Source of the DNA: Nanohaloarchaea archaeon PL-Br10_U2g27
GTDB taxonomy: Archaea > Nanohalarchaeota > Nanosalinia > Nanosalinales > Nanosalinaceae
DNA: 5,616 bases
Direction of reading: 5' to 3'
Assembly: GCA_001564035.1 (NCBI GenBank)
Contig: LKMX01000040.1
Coordinates: 1 to 5,616, forward strand
This document shows positions 1 through 5,616 of the stretch, piece by piece (the first letter of the stretch is position 1; the number at the start of each line of letters is the position of its first letter). The notes under the pieces were generated by a model, which was given only the letters and a program-made list of their open reading frames with translations, was not told the origin of the DNA and ran no database searches. The translations under genes and the position numbers were made by a program.

Positions 1-1
1 A

Positions 2-1249
2 ATAAATAGGTTGAATGCCAAAAAGTTGGAAGCTCCATCGCTAGAGGAAGGAACTCCGTCAGACATTGTCCGCAAACTATCAGTCGAATTAAAAGAAGTA
101 GAGAATGAGATACAGGCCTTAGAAAACGACTTTAAAAACTTGTCAAGCAAATGGGCTTCTAAACTGGCTTACGTTGAAGAATACCTCACTGAAAGAATTG
201 AGAAAGCAGAAGCACCGCTAAACTTCGGTACAACAGACAAGGCCTTTATCGTAGAAGGATGGATACCTGCTTCACAAGTGGAGAAAGTCAAAGACAGATT
301 AGAGAAGGTTACAGACAATAAGATCCATGTTGAAACGTCCGAAGGAGATAATCCTCCAGTAAAATATGATAACAATGATATTGTTCAGCCTTTTGAGTCG
401 CTTACAGATCTTATCTCCAGGCCTAAATATGGAGAGCTAGATCCAAGCTTTTTGATACTCTTAACCTTCCCACTATTCTTTGGTTTGATGATTGGGGACG
501 CAGGATACGGGTTATCTATGTCAGTAGTTTTCTATGGGGCGATGAAAATGTTTCCTGCAGCAGCAGACATGTTTAAAGCACTGCTCTGGACATCTGCAGC
601 CACTTTCTTCTTTGGACTGCTTTACGGAGAAATGTTCGGATTCCAGATATATGAGTCTCCTTTCTACAGGGCCGATTGGTGGACAGAAATATTCTACCTC
701 ACAATAGGAATAGGCGTAGCACACGTCAACTTAGGCCTATTAATAGGCGCGTACAACGAATACGTGCACCATGGCCTGCTGGAAGCAGTTTTCGCCAAAA
801 TCTCATGGATATTTTTCCAGATAGCAGCAGTAGCAGCCTACTTCGTCTACACAACGTATGGATCCACACCAGGACTGATAACAGGCCTAGGAATGATGGT
901 ACCAACGTTAGTCATGATGTACAAAGGAGAAGGAATAGAAGCAATAGTTGAAATCCCAAGCCTAGTTTCAAACATATTATCATACCTGCGGCTTTTCGGA
1001 GTCTGCATGGCCGCATACACGCTCGCAGGAACAGTTAACGCGATCGCAGGCCCTGCACTAGCATCAGGCACGATGCTAGGAATAACAGGAGGAGTGTTAA
1101 TACTGATTGTCGGCCATATAATGCTGACATTCATCAAAATTATGGAAGGATTCCTTCAAGGAATCAGGTTACACTATGTAGAACAGTTCGGATGGTTCTA
1201 CAGCGGTGGAGGAAGAAAATACAGTCCATTCGGAGGTAAAGAACAGTGA
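2..1249 (+). CDS. atpI: A-type ATP synthase subunit I (subunit a), 5'-truncated by window edge
   Basis: Membrane stator subunit that carries the two ion half-channels next to the rotor ring. The frame is open to the window's left edge. The TTG at 11 is not a credible start, because the family is usually 600-700 residues and only about 415 are here. Residue numbers count from that TTG codon. Residues 1-140 are the end of the cytosolic N-terminal domain, including a charged helical stretch (about 15-65). The membrane part opens with the family motif PKYGELDPSF (138-147), followed by GDAGYGL. About eight hydrophobic spans follow (roughly 145-161, 163-180, 190-211, 226-248, 264-283, 288-304, 316-346, 352-378). 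R327 in SYLRLFG matches the essential channel arginine (yeast Vph1p R735), and R386 in IRLHYVE matches R799. The GGGRKYSPF tail is also typical. It lies 49 nt upstream of atpK. Confidence 0.97.
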   Translation: MNRLNAKKLEAPSLEEGTPSDIVRKLSVELKEVENEIQALENDFKNLSSKWASKLAYVEEYLTERIEKAEAPLNFGTTDKAFIVEGWIPASQVEKVKDRLEKVTDNKIHVETSEGDNPPVKYDNNDIVQPFESLTDLISRPKYGELDPSFLILLTFPLFFGLMIGDAGYGLSMSVVFYGAMKMFPAAADMFKALLWTSAATFFFGLLYGEMFGFQIYESPFYRADWWTEIFYLTIGIGVAHVNLGLLIGAYNEYVHHGLLEAVFAKISWIFFQIAAVAAYFVYTTYGSTPGLITGLGMMVPTLVMMYKGEGIEAIVEIPSLVSNILSYLRLFGVCMAAYTLAGTVNAIAGPALASGTMLGITGGVLILIVGHIMLTFIKIMEGFLQGIRLHYVEQFGWFYSGGGRKYSPFGGKEQ

Positions 1250-1278
1250 CTGCATTTTCGATGACAAAACAATATTTC

Positions 1279-1284
1279 GAGGTG
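1279..1284 (+). promoter_or_regulatory. Shine-Dalgarno site of atpK
   Basis: GAGGTG, extended to GAGGTGA, pairs well with the archaeal 16S rRNA 3' end. It sits 14 nt before the ATG at 1299, which is longer than usual. It still fixes the atpK start: the same frame is open upstream to 1206, but that longer version would overlap atpI and lacks family similarity before MALEPG. Confidence 0.65.
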
Positions 1285-1298
1285 AAAACCTAAAAACA

Positions 1299-1517
1299 AT
1301 GGCACTAGAACCTGGAGCAGCACTCGGTGCAGCAATCGCAATCTCTGTAGCCGCCCTAGCAACAGCTTGGGCTCAAGCAAAGGTTGGAACAGCAGGAATC
1401 GGAGCACTGGCCGAAGACGACAGTCTATTCGGTAAAGTACTGATTCTAGTAGCTATCCCGGAGACAATCGTTATCTTCGGACTAGTTGTTGCACTAGTGA
1501 TCGCAGGATTCATTTAA
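1299..1517 (+). CDS. atpK: A-type ATP synthase subunit K (rotor-ring subunit c, proteolipid)
   Basis: Forms the membrane ring whose rotation couples ion flow to ATP synthesis. The product is 72 residues with one hairpin: helix 1 about 7-36, a polar loop AEDD (38-41), and helix 2 about 46-71. The ion-binding carboxylate is E55 in the motif IPETIVIF (53-60). Q26 in helix 1 lies 29 residues before it, the same spacing as Q110 and E139, which bind Na+ in Enterococcus hirae NtpK; T56 follows the carboxylate. This suggests, but does not prove, Na+ coupling. The single-hairpin form with one carboxylate is the common archaeal c type, not a fused multi-hairpin c. I chose ATG 1299 because the family N-terminus begins at MALEPG and a good ribosome site precedes it. 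No AGGCCT hexamer lies in this gene. A hairpin follows 9 nt after the stop. Confidence 0.96.
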   Translation: MALEPGAALGAAIAISVAALATAWAQAKVGTAGIGALAEDDSLFGKVLILVAIPETIVIFGLVVALVIAGFI

Positions 1518-1526
1518 AAACCGATA

Positions 1527-1546
1527 GAGGCCCTGCAAAGGGCCTC
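1527..1546 (+). terminator. Perfect GC-rich hairpin between atpK and atpE (attenuator or processing/stability element)
   Basis: GAGGCCC (1527-1533), loop TGCAAA (1534-1539) and GGGCCTC (1540-1546) form a perfect 7-bp stem with six G-C pairs. It begins 9 nt after the atpK stop. A T-rich stretch CTTTATTT lies 8 nt beyond it, with no direct U-run after the stem. Archaeal termination depends mainly on oligo-T, so the stem may act instead by protecting the upstream mRNA end or by partial attenuation. Either would help make far more c subunit than E. The stem is seen in the sequence; its role is inferred. The arms carry AGGCCC and GGGCCT, one base off the hexamer enriched across the window. Confidence 0.5.
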
Positions 1547-1572
1547 AACACCACTTTATTTAAACACATACT

Positions 1573-2115
1573 ATGGGACTAGAACAAGTAAAAAACGAGA
1601 TCTTGGACGAGGCAGAGAAGAAGGCCTCACAGATAACCGAAGAAGCTGAAGCTGAAGCTGAAAAAATACTCGAAGACGCAAAAGAACAAGCCCGACAAAT
1701 CGAGGGAAAGATTGAACAGGAGACAGAGAAAGAAAAGGAAGAAATGGAGCAAAAAACAGTTTCTAAGGCTCGAATGGACTCAAAGAAGAGGGTTCAACAA
1801 GCAAAACAAAACGAAATGCAGAAACTGTTCAAAAAGTTTAGAGAAGAGTTAGAAAATCTGTCTAAAGACCAGAAAAAACAACTTTTAAAGAACGCTGAAG
1901 AATCAGCAGGGTTCGAAGTGGCACAAATAAAGGCCTCCAAAGAATTCGAATCCCTCATAGATGACCGTTACGAGGAAATGGATGAGAAAGGCCTTGTACT
2001 GGAGAACAGTGATGGCTCTAAGTCATTGAACCTTTCTTATGACCGAATCGTTTCCGAGTACAGGAAAAAGTATAGGGGAAAGGTTTCGAAGAAGCTTTTT
2101 TCGGAGGTTGAATGA
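1573..2115 (+). CDS. atpE: A-type ATP synthase subunit E (peripheral stalk)
   Basis: Peripheral-stalk subunit that pairs with subunit H and links the A3B3 head to subunit I. The product is 180 residues, slightly short of the usual 185-205. Residues 1 to about 105 are almost wholly charged helix (E, K, Q, A-rich, no proline), as expected for the stalk coiled coil. Residues about 110-180 form the globular domain that caps the head. GLVLENSDGSKSL (140-152) matches the family's GG-hydrophobic-DG strand pair, followed by a YDRIVSEYRKKYRGKVSKKLF-type end. No Shine-Dalgarno site is visible before ATG 1573, unlike most other genes here, so initiation may be weaker or use a processed or leaderless mRNA. 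Its stop overlaps the atpC start. The in-frame hexanucleotide GAAGCT is repeated three times at 1642-1659, encoding Glu-Ala. Confidence 0.94.
   Translation: MGLEQVKNEILDEAEKKASQITEEAEAEAEKILEDAKEQARQIEGKIEQETEKEKEEMEQKTVSKARMDSKKRVQQAKQNEMQKLFKKFREELENLSKDQKKQLLKNAEESAGFEVAQIKASKEFESLIDDRYEEMDEKGLVLENSDGSKSLNLSYDRIVSEYRKKYRGKVSKKLFSEVE
1642..1659 (+). repeat. Short in-frame tandem repeat (GAAGCT)x3 in atpE
   Basis: Three exact copies of GAAGCT followed by GAA encode alternating Glu-Ala (residues 24-30) in the coiled coil of subunit E. All three copies use identical codons, which suggests small slippage events. The protein effect is probably neutral, since one unit adds only two helical residues. 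Confidence 0.6.
2103..2108 (+). promoter_or_regulatory. Shine-Dalgarno site of atpC, inside the end of atpE
   Basis: GGAGGT is the strongest ribosome site in the window. It lies within the last codons of atpE, 3 nt before ATG 2112 and 6 nt before ATG 2115. The spacing favours the second ATG. Its position couples atpC translation to passage of ribosomes through atpE. Confidence 0.75.
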
Positions 2116-3092
2116 TGAAGGACTATCCTTACATGTGCGCTCGCGTATCTGCGAAAAAAGCAAAACTCTACTCAGACAGCGAGTATAAAAACTTGCTGAA
2201 GATGCAGGTAAACGAGATCTCCAGAAAAATGGAGGAAGGAGAATACAGCACCGAGATAAACCAGCTCGGATCGGATTTCGATGGAGCAGACCTGATAGAA
2301 CGAGCTTTAAACCTAAACCTTTCAAACACTATAAACCACCTCGTCAAAATATCCTCACAAGACGCAGAACCAATTATAAAGGCCTATACCCGGAGATTTG
2401 ATATCCTCAACTACAAAAGAATCCTAAGATGGAAGCAGAGCGGATCGGCAGAAAAACTTGAAAACATAATATATCCTATAGACACAATCGAACTAGAAGC
2501 CGAAGAAATCGAGGAAATGAGCTTCGAAGAAATCAAAAATACAATAAAGTTTGAAGACTCACCAATCGACTATCAAGAAAAAATTCAAGGCCTAGAATCG
2601 ACTGAAGAAATTGAAAGAAAACTTGACCAAGCCTACGCGGAAGACCTACGCAAAATATCCTCAAAGACAAGAAGCAAAGAATTCAAGAACTTCGTAAAAA
2701 CAGAGCTGCTCTACAGAGATCTCAAAATAATGCTCAGACTCAAAAAACACGGCCTAGAATCATCAAAAATTGAGCCGGAACTCACATGCCTCGACGACGA
2801 AAGAATTCAAGGCCTACTAGGTGAAAACGATTACGAAAATGTGGTGGCGAAAGTAAAAGAAATCACAGGCGCCGAGGGAGAAACCCTGGAAGAGTTGGAG
2901 CATTCTATCGAGCAGGAAAGACTGACAGAAGCGTTGAAAACAATGCACAGAGAACCCTTAGGCCTTTCAACAGTAATAGGCTACATAGTGGCGAAGGAAG
3001 CAGAGATCGAAAACTTGAGAATGATTGTCAGGGCAAAAGAAACAGGGATCAAAAACCGAGAAATGATCCAGAAAAACCTGGTTTTAACGTGA
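2112..3092 (+). CDS. atpC: A-type ATP synthase subunit C (central-stalk socket; V-ATPase subunit d homologue)
   Basis: Funnel-shaped protein that sits on the c ring and holds the D/F shaft. The product is 326 residues, close to the Thermus protein and somewhat short of the 350-390 seen in many archaea. Family marks are DYPYMCARVSAKK near the N-terminus (4-16) and a highly typical end at 282-313, including PLGLSTVIGYIVAKEAEIEN and NLRMIVRAKETGI. The middle is mostly helical and charged, with YTRRFDILNYKRILR (92-106) and TELLYRDLKIMLR (197-209) fitting two repeats of the three-fold helical fold. The start is an ATGATG pair. ATG 2112 overlaps the atpE stop as ATGA, whereas ATG 2115 has better spacing from GGAGGT and makes a product one residue shorter. 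The choice is open. atpF starts 6 nt after the stop. Confidence 0.95.
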   Translation: MMKDYPYMCARVSAKKAKLYSDSEYKNLLKMQVNEISRKMEEGEYSTEINQLGSDFDGADLIERALNLNLSNTINHLVKISSQDAEPIIKAYTRRFDILNYKRILRWKQSGSAEKLENIIYPIDTIELEAEEIEEMSFEEIKNTIKFEDSPIDYQEKIQGLESTEEIERKLDQAYAEDLRKISSKTRSKEFKNFVKTELLYRDLKIMLRLKKHGLESSKIEPELTCLDDERIQGLLGENDYENVVAKVKEITGAEGETLEELEHSIEQERLTEALKTMHREPLGLSTVIGYIVAKEAEIENLRMIVRAKETGIKNREMIQKNLVLT

Positions 3093-3093
3093 T
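3089..3093 (+). promoter_or_regulatory. Weak Shine-Dalgarno site of atpF across the atpC stop
   Basis: GTGAT can pair with the ATCAC part of the 16S 3' end and lies 5 nt before ATG 3099. It spans the atpC stop codon (TGA 3090-3092), so atpF is probably translated by ribosomes finishing atpC. Confidence 0.45.
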
Positions 3094-3098
3094 AAAAA

Positions 3099-3410
3099 AT
3101 GGAAGAAGACAAAAAGAAGGAGATAGCAGTTGTAGGGAGCGAAAAATTCACTTTAGGCTTCAGACTGGCCGGAATACAAAAAACCTATACTCCTGAAGAC
3201 ATAGACGCAAAAATGGAAGAACTCCTAGAAAACCCTGAACTAGGAATAATCATAACAGAAGAAGAACTAATCCAGAAAGCAAGGAAAAAGACAAGGCAAA
3301 AAATCGAAGAATCAGTCGACCCTGTCATAATAGGCCTATCGGAACAAGCAGAAAGCCAAAGACTAAAACAGAAAATCAAAACAGCAATCGGAGCTGACAT
3401 CACAAAATGA
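3099..3410 (+). CDS. atpF: A-type ATP synthase subunit F (central-stalk regulatory subunit)
   Basis: Small central-stalk protein that binds subunit D and, in structural work on archaeal and V-type enzymes, contacts the nucleotide-binding subunits through a mobile C-terminal helix. The product is 103 residues, the normal length. IAVVGSEKFTLGFRLAGI (9-26) is the family signature of the N-terminal alpha/beta domain. ELGIIITEEEL (47-57) gives the second conserved strand and turn, and DPVIIGL (74-80) the later strand. The remaining 20 or so residues, including SQRLKQKIKTAIGADI, form the C-terminal helix. The start fits the family because only a short charged leader (EEDKKKE) precedes the first strand. 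A 76-nt gap separates it from atpA, the largest gap in the window. Confidence 0.95.
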   Translation: MEEDKKKEIAVVGSEKFTLGFRLAGIQKTYTPEDIDAKMEELLENPELGIIITEEELIQKARKKTRQKIEESVDPVIIGLSEQAESQRLKQKIKTAIGADITK

Positions 3411-3415
3411 ATACT

Positions 3416-3423
3416 AAAGGTGA
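3416..3423 (+). promoter_or_regulatory. Shine-Dalgarno-like site in the atpF-atpA gap
   Basis: AAAGGTGA could serve ATG 3434 (10 nt spacing) but is 63 nt from the atpA start, too far to serve atpA. The block resembles the atpK leader: both have AGGTGAAA followed by an A-rich stretch ending in ACAATG. This is the main support for real initiation at 3434. Confidence 0.4.
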
Positions 3424-3433
3424 AACACAAACA

Positions 3434-3487
3434 ATGAACAAAAAACAAAGCATTTCCACGGCAAGCAATCGCGGAGGCGAAATATAA
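3434..3487 (+). CDS. Possible 17-codon leader mini-ORF coupled to atpA
   Basis: ATG 3434 to TAA 3485-3487 encodes [17 protein letters not shown], which resembles no family I know. It has a good ribosome site upstream (AAAGGTGA). Its stop overlaps the atpA start by one base (TAATG), and its own codons contain the atpA ribosome site GGAGG. This arrangement would let a ribosome ending here restart at atpA. An ORF this short can arise by chance in an A-rich gap, and no second copy or homologue is available to test conservation. It could instead be untranslated leader. Confidence 0.25.
   Translation: MNKKQSISTASNRGGEI
3473..3477 (+). promoter_or_regulatory. Shine-Dalgarno site of atpA
   Basis: GGAGG lies 9 nt before ATG 3487. 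The site and spacing fix the start at [13 protein letters not shown], which agrees with the family N-terminus. Confidence 0.75.
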
Positions 3488-5217
3488 TGCCAGGAGAAAT
3501 CTACAAAGTAGCAGGCCCCGTCGTAATAGCCACAGACATGGAACCACAGATGTACGACGTAGTCTCAGTAGGAGAAGAAGGCCTGATGGGAGAAGTCATC
3601 CAAATAGAAGGCGACAAATCATACATCCAAGTCTACGAAGACACAACAGGCGTAAAACCAGGAGAACCAGTAGAAAACACGGAACAACCACTATCCGTAG
3701 AACTAGGACCAGGCCTGCTAGGAAGCATCTACGACGGACTGCAAAGGCCTCTAGTCGAACTACAAGAGCTCAGCGGAGACTTTATCGAGAGAGGAGAAGA
3801 TGCTCCAGGAATCGACCCACAAAAAGAATACAGCTTCTCACCAAGAGTAGAAGAAGGAGACAAAGTACAATCAGGAGACGTAGTCGGAACAGTAGACGTC
3901 ACCTATGGAAAACACAAAGTAATGGTGCCTCCAAATTTTGAAGGAGGAGAAGTAGCAAAAGTAAAAACTGGCGAACACACAGTAAAAGAAACAGTAGTAG
4001 AGCTTGAAAACGGTGAAGAAATGGCAATGAGACAGGAATGGCCTATCAGAGATGCCAGGCCTGTCCAAAAAGATCTCAAACCGGAAGTACCTCTTGTAAC
4101 AGGACAAAGAGTGCTAGACGGTCTATTCCCGCTGGCAAAAGGAGGAACAGCAGCAGTACCTGGAGGATTCGGAACAGGAAAAACAGTTACGCAACAATCA
4201 CTCGCAAAGTTCTCTGATGCAGACATCATTGTATACATCGGATGCGGAGAACGTGGAAACGAGATGACCGAAGTACTAGAAGAGTTTCCAGAACTCGAAG
4301 ACCCTCAGACAGGAGATAAAATCATAAACAGAACAGTACTGATCGCAAACACTTCAAACATGCCCGTAGCAGCACGTGAGGCCTCGATCTACACAGGAGT
4401 GACTATTGCAGAATACTTCAGAGATATGGGTCTCGACGTAGCGCTGATGGCTGACTCAACTTCGCGTTGGGCGGAAGCAATGCGTGAAGTATCTGCACGC
4501 CTGGAAGAGATGCCTGGAGAAAGAGGATATCCAGCATACCTATCCAGCAGACTGGCAGAATTCTACGAAAGAGCAGGAAGAGTAACGCCTCTAGGCCCTG
4601 AAAAGCCGGGTTCAGTCTCAATCGTTGGAGCGGTAAGCCCTCCGGGAGGAGACTTCTCCGAACCAGTCACACAAAACACTTTAAGAGTAGTAAAGAACTT
4701 CTGGGCTCTCGACACAGGCCTAGCGGAGAAGAGGCACTTCCCATCGATTTCATGGGATGACTCATACTCAGGTTACGGTTCAAAACTCTCCGACTACTTT
4801 GAGGAAGAAGTTAGCCAAGACTGGCAGAACAACATTCAAAGGATGAGAGACATCTTGCAAAAAGACGGAGAACTACAGGAAACAGTTCAGCTCGTCGGTA
4901 AAGATGCGCTTCCGGACAGAGAACGCCTCACATTAGAGATAGGTACTTTGATCAAGCAGTTCTACCTGCAGCAAAACGCTTTCCATCCTGTAGACCAGTA
5001 CAGCAGCCCTGAAAAAACATATCACATACTGGAGCTCATACTGGATTGGGCTGATCAGGCCTATGAAACTCTAGAAGACGGAGCAGTTGTAGAAGAGATT
5101 ATCTCAATTGATTCAAAGAACAGGATCAGCGAGATGAAGACGAGTGAAGACTTCCTTGATGTGAAGAAAGAACTCAAAAACCAGATGAAAGAAGAATTTG
5201 AAGAAGTCAAAAGGTGA
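3487..5217 (+). CDS. atpA: A-type ATP synthase catalytic subunit A
   Basis: Catalytic subunit: three copies alternate with B in the head and carry the ATP sites (ADP + Pi to ATP). The product is 576 residues, full length for an intein-free A subunit. Order: N-terminal barrel ([13 protein letters not shown], 3-15); the extra domain specific to A subunits (about 110-190); P-loop GGFGTGKT (226-233, K232, T233); GCGERGNEM (252-260) with catalytic E255; [17 protein letters not shown] (288-304); Walker [15 protein letters not shown] (318-331, D323); [12 protein letters not shown] (355-366); helical C-terminal domain with the [11 protein letters not shown] segment (418-428). The P-loop is unusual, since the family consensus is GPFGSGKT (Pro to Gly, Ser to Thr). 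SWDDSYS also differs from the common NWLTSYS. The protein is very acidic (105 E+D, 57 K+R by hand count), which fits salt adaptation. Followed after 5 nt by atpB. Confidence 0.98.
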   Translation: MPGEIYKVAGPVVIATDMEPQMYDVVSVGEEGLMGEVIQIEGDKSYIQVYEDTTGVKPGEPVENTEQPLSVELGPGLLGSIYDGLQRPLVELQELSGDFIERGEDAPGIDPQKEYSFSPRVEEGDKVQSGDVVGTVDVTYGKHKVMVPPNFEGGEVAKVKTGEHTVKETVVELENGEEMAMRQEWPIRDARPVQKDLKPEVPLVTGQRVLDGLFPLAKGGTAAVPGGFGTGKTVTQQSLAKFSDADIIVYIGCGERGNEMTEVLEEFPELEDPQTGDKIINRTVLIANTSNMPVAAREASIYTGVTIAEYFRDMGLDVALMADSTSRWAEAMREVSARLEEMPGERGYPAYLSSRLAEFYERAGRVTPLGPEKPGSVSIVGAVSPPGGDFSEPVTQNTLRVVKNFWALDTGLAEKRHFPSISWDDSYSGYGSKLSDYFEEEVSQDWQNNIQRMRDILQKDGELQETVQLVGKDALPDRERLTLEIGTLIKQFYLQQNAFHPVDQYSSPEKTYHILELILDWADQAYETLEDGAVVEEIISIDSKNRISEMKTSEDFLDVKKELKNQMKEEFEEVKR

Positions 5218-5218
5218 T
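5213..5218 (+). promoter_or_regulatory. Shine-Dalgarno site of atpB across the atpA stop
   Basis: GGTGAT (within AAGGTGAT) contains the atpA stop TGA and lies 4 nt before ATG 5223. The arrangement points to coupled translation, fitting the 1:1 need for A and B. Confidence 0.65.
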
Positions 5219-5222
5219 TCAA

Positions 5223-5616
5223 ATGCCACAACAAGAATACAAGACCATTAATGAAGTAAAAGGCCCTTTAGTCTTTGTAGAAAAGACAGAGGACATAGCC
5301 TACGGAGACATCGTTGAAATCGAGACTCCTGATGGAGCCATCAAACAAGGAGAAGTACTCGAAACCAGTAAAGACGTTGTAATCGTTCAAGTCTATGAGG
5401 AGACACAGGGAATCGGGCAAGATGCAAAGGTACGTTTCCTGAACCAGAACGTGAAGATGCCAGTAACAGAAGACTTGCTTGGAAGAGTTCTTGACGGTAA
5501 AGGAGATCCAATAGATGACGGACCTGAAGTCATTCCTGATGATGAAGTCGATATCGTGGGAGAAGCAATAAACCCTTACTCAAGAGAGCTTCCTGAAGAC
5601 TTCATTCAAACAGGCG
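5223..5616 (+). CDS. atpB: A-type ATP synthase subunit B (non-catalytic), 3'-truncated by window edge
   Basis: Partner of subunit A in the A3B3 head; it binds nucleotide at the interface without full catalytic residues. Only the first 131 residues are present of a usual 455-470. EYKTINEVKGPLVFVEKTE (5-23) and the acidic beta-barrel after it (about 5-75) match the family N-terminus. VTEDLLGRVLDGKGDPID (81-98) and INPYSRELPEDFIQTG (116-131) are family signatures leading into the nucleotide-binding domain, which lies beyond the window. The ATG is supported by the GGTGAT site and by the usual length ahead of the first strand. The fragment is strongly acidic: about 30 E+D against 11 K+R by hand count. 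No AGGCCT occurs in this part. Confidence 0.97.
   Translation, partial: MPQQEYKTINEVKGPLVFVEKTEDIAYGDIVEIETPDGAIKQGEVLETSKDVVIVQVYEETQGIGQDAKVRFLNQNVKMPVTEDLLGRVLDGKGDPIDDGPEVIPDDEVDIVGEAINPYSRELPEDFIQTG

Larger units (their letters stand above)
114..5062. repeat. Dispersed palindromic hexamer AGGCCT, 20 copies
   Basis: Copies start at 114, 240, 419, 733, 883, 1622, 1931, 1989, 2380, 2589, 2810, 2960, 3332, 3579, 3711, 3745, 4057, 4379, 4716 and 5057. With the A-rich composition of this strand, about one copy is expected. All lie inside genes: in atpI, atpE, atpC, atpF and atpA, none in atpK or the visible part of atpB. They fall in all three codon phases: AGG-CCT (Arg-Pro) three times, xxA-GGC-CTx (Gly-Leu) ten times, xAG-GCC-Txx seven times. 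Flanking bases are not conserved and spacing is irregular. Of 34 GGCC tetramers counted by eye, 20 are in this one context. Confidence 0.8.

Noticed and set aside
735..748. Perfect 14-bp palindrome GCCTATTAATAGGC inside atpI
   Set aside because: About one palindrome this long per 15-20 kb is expected by chance, it lies in conserved Leu-Gly-Leu-Leu-Ile-Gly coding sequence, and it does not extend further.
1206..1298. Longer 103-residue form of subunit K starting at 1206
   Set aside because: The extra 31 residues are charged, lie over the end of atpI in another frame and do not look like the family. ATG 1299 has a good ribosome site and the proper N-terminus.
1555..1564. TATA-like TTTATTTAAA before atpE
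   Set aside because: It ends only 8 nt before ATG 1573, so a start site 25 nt downstream would fall inside the gene. No BRE-like purine stretch precedes it. It is more likely the T-rich part of the hairpin region.
4162..4185. Intein in atpA, a common insertion site in archaea
   Set aside because: The P-loop and the rest of the protein are continuous at normal length, with no splicing motifs.
169..4621. Open frames of 67-120 codons on the - strand, and one + strand frame inside atpI (676-951)
   Set aside because: All lie over well-identified genes in other frames, have low-complexity or Ser/Cys/Arg-rich products and show no family features.
1..5616. CRISPR array, tRNA or rRNA gene, insertion sequence
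   Set aside because: The window is almost fully coding. No regularly spaced repeats, cloverleaf-like stretch, transposase or terminal inverted repeats were seen.

Overview
The window is a stretch of an archaeal A-type (A1Ao) ATP synthase operon. All seven genes are on the + strand in the order atpI (3' part), atpK, atpE, atpC, atpF, atpA, atpB (5' part). I see no gene outside the complex except a possible 17-codon mini-ORF just before atpA. Both edges cut genes: atpI lacks its 5' end and atpB its 3' end.

Layout. 2-1249 is the membrane stator subunit a/I, with eight membrane spans and both expected arginines. 1299-1517 is a 72-residue single-hairpin rotor subunit c/K. 1527-1546 is a perfect 7-bp hairpin in the gap after it. 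1573-2115 is the peripheral-stalk subunit E. 2112-3092 (C) and 3099-3410 (F) are central-stalk proteins. 3411-3486 is a 76-nt gap holding the mini-ORF. 3487-5217 is the catalytic subunit A, and 5223 onward is the non-catalytic subunit B. Gene ends overlap or nearly touch at E/C, C/F and A/B. The three real gaps (before K, before E, before A) are where output of individual subunits could be adjusted. There is no gene-free stretch over 300 bases.

How the genes work together. Ion flow between I and the K ring turns the C/F/(D) central stalk inside the A3B3 head. The E/(H) stalks, anchored on I, stop the head from co-rotating. H and D are not in the window; H would be expected upstream and D downstream.

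Organism. The A-type gene set, the order I-K-E-C-F-A-B and Shine-Dalgarno sites of the GGAGGTGAT type indicate a euryarchaeal or DPANN archaeon. GC is moderate (low-to-mid 40s percent by eye). Proteins are strongly acidic with Glu above Asp: by hand count AtpA has 67 E and 38 D against 31 K and 26 R. Together these suggest a salt-adapted archaeon outside the high-GC Halobacteria, for example a Nanohaloarchaeota-like lineage. This is inference.

The most striking signal is not a gene. The palindromic hexamer AGGCCT occurs 20 times, where base composition predicts about one. It falls in all three codon phases, so a DNA-level cause is likely. Other points of interest are a Na+-type ligand pattern in subunit c, an altered P-loop (GGFGTGKT) in subunit A, the hairpin after atpK and the mini-ORF before atpA.
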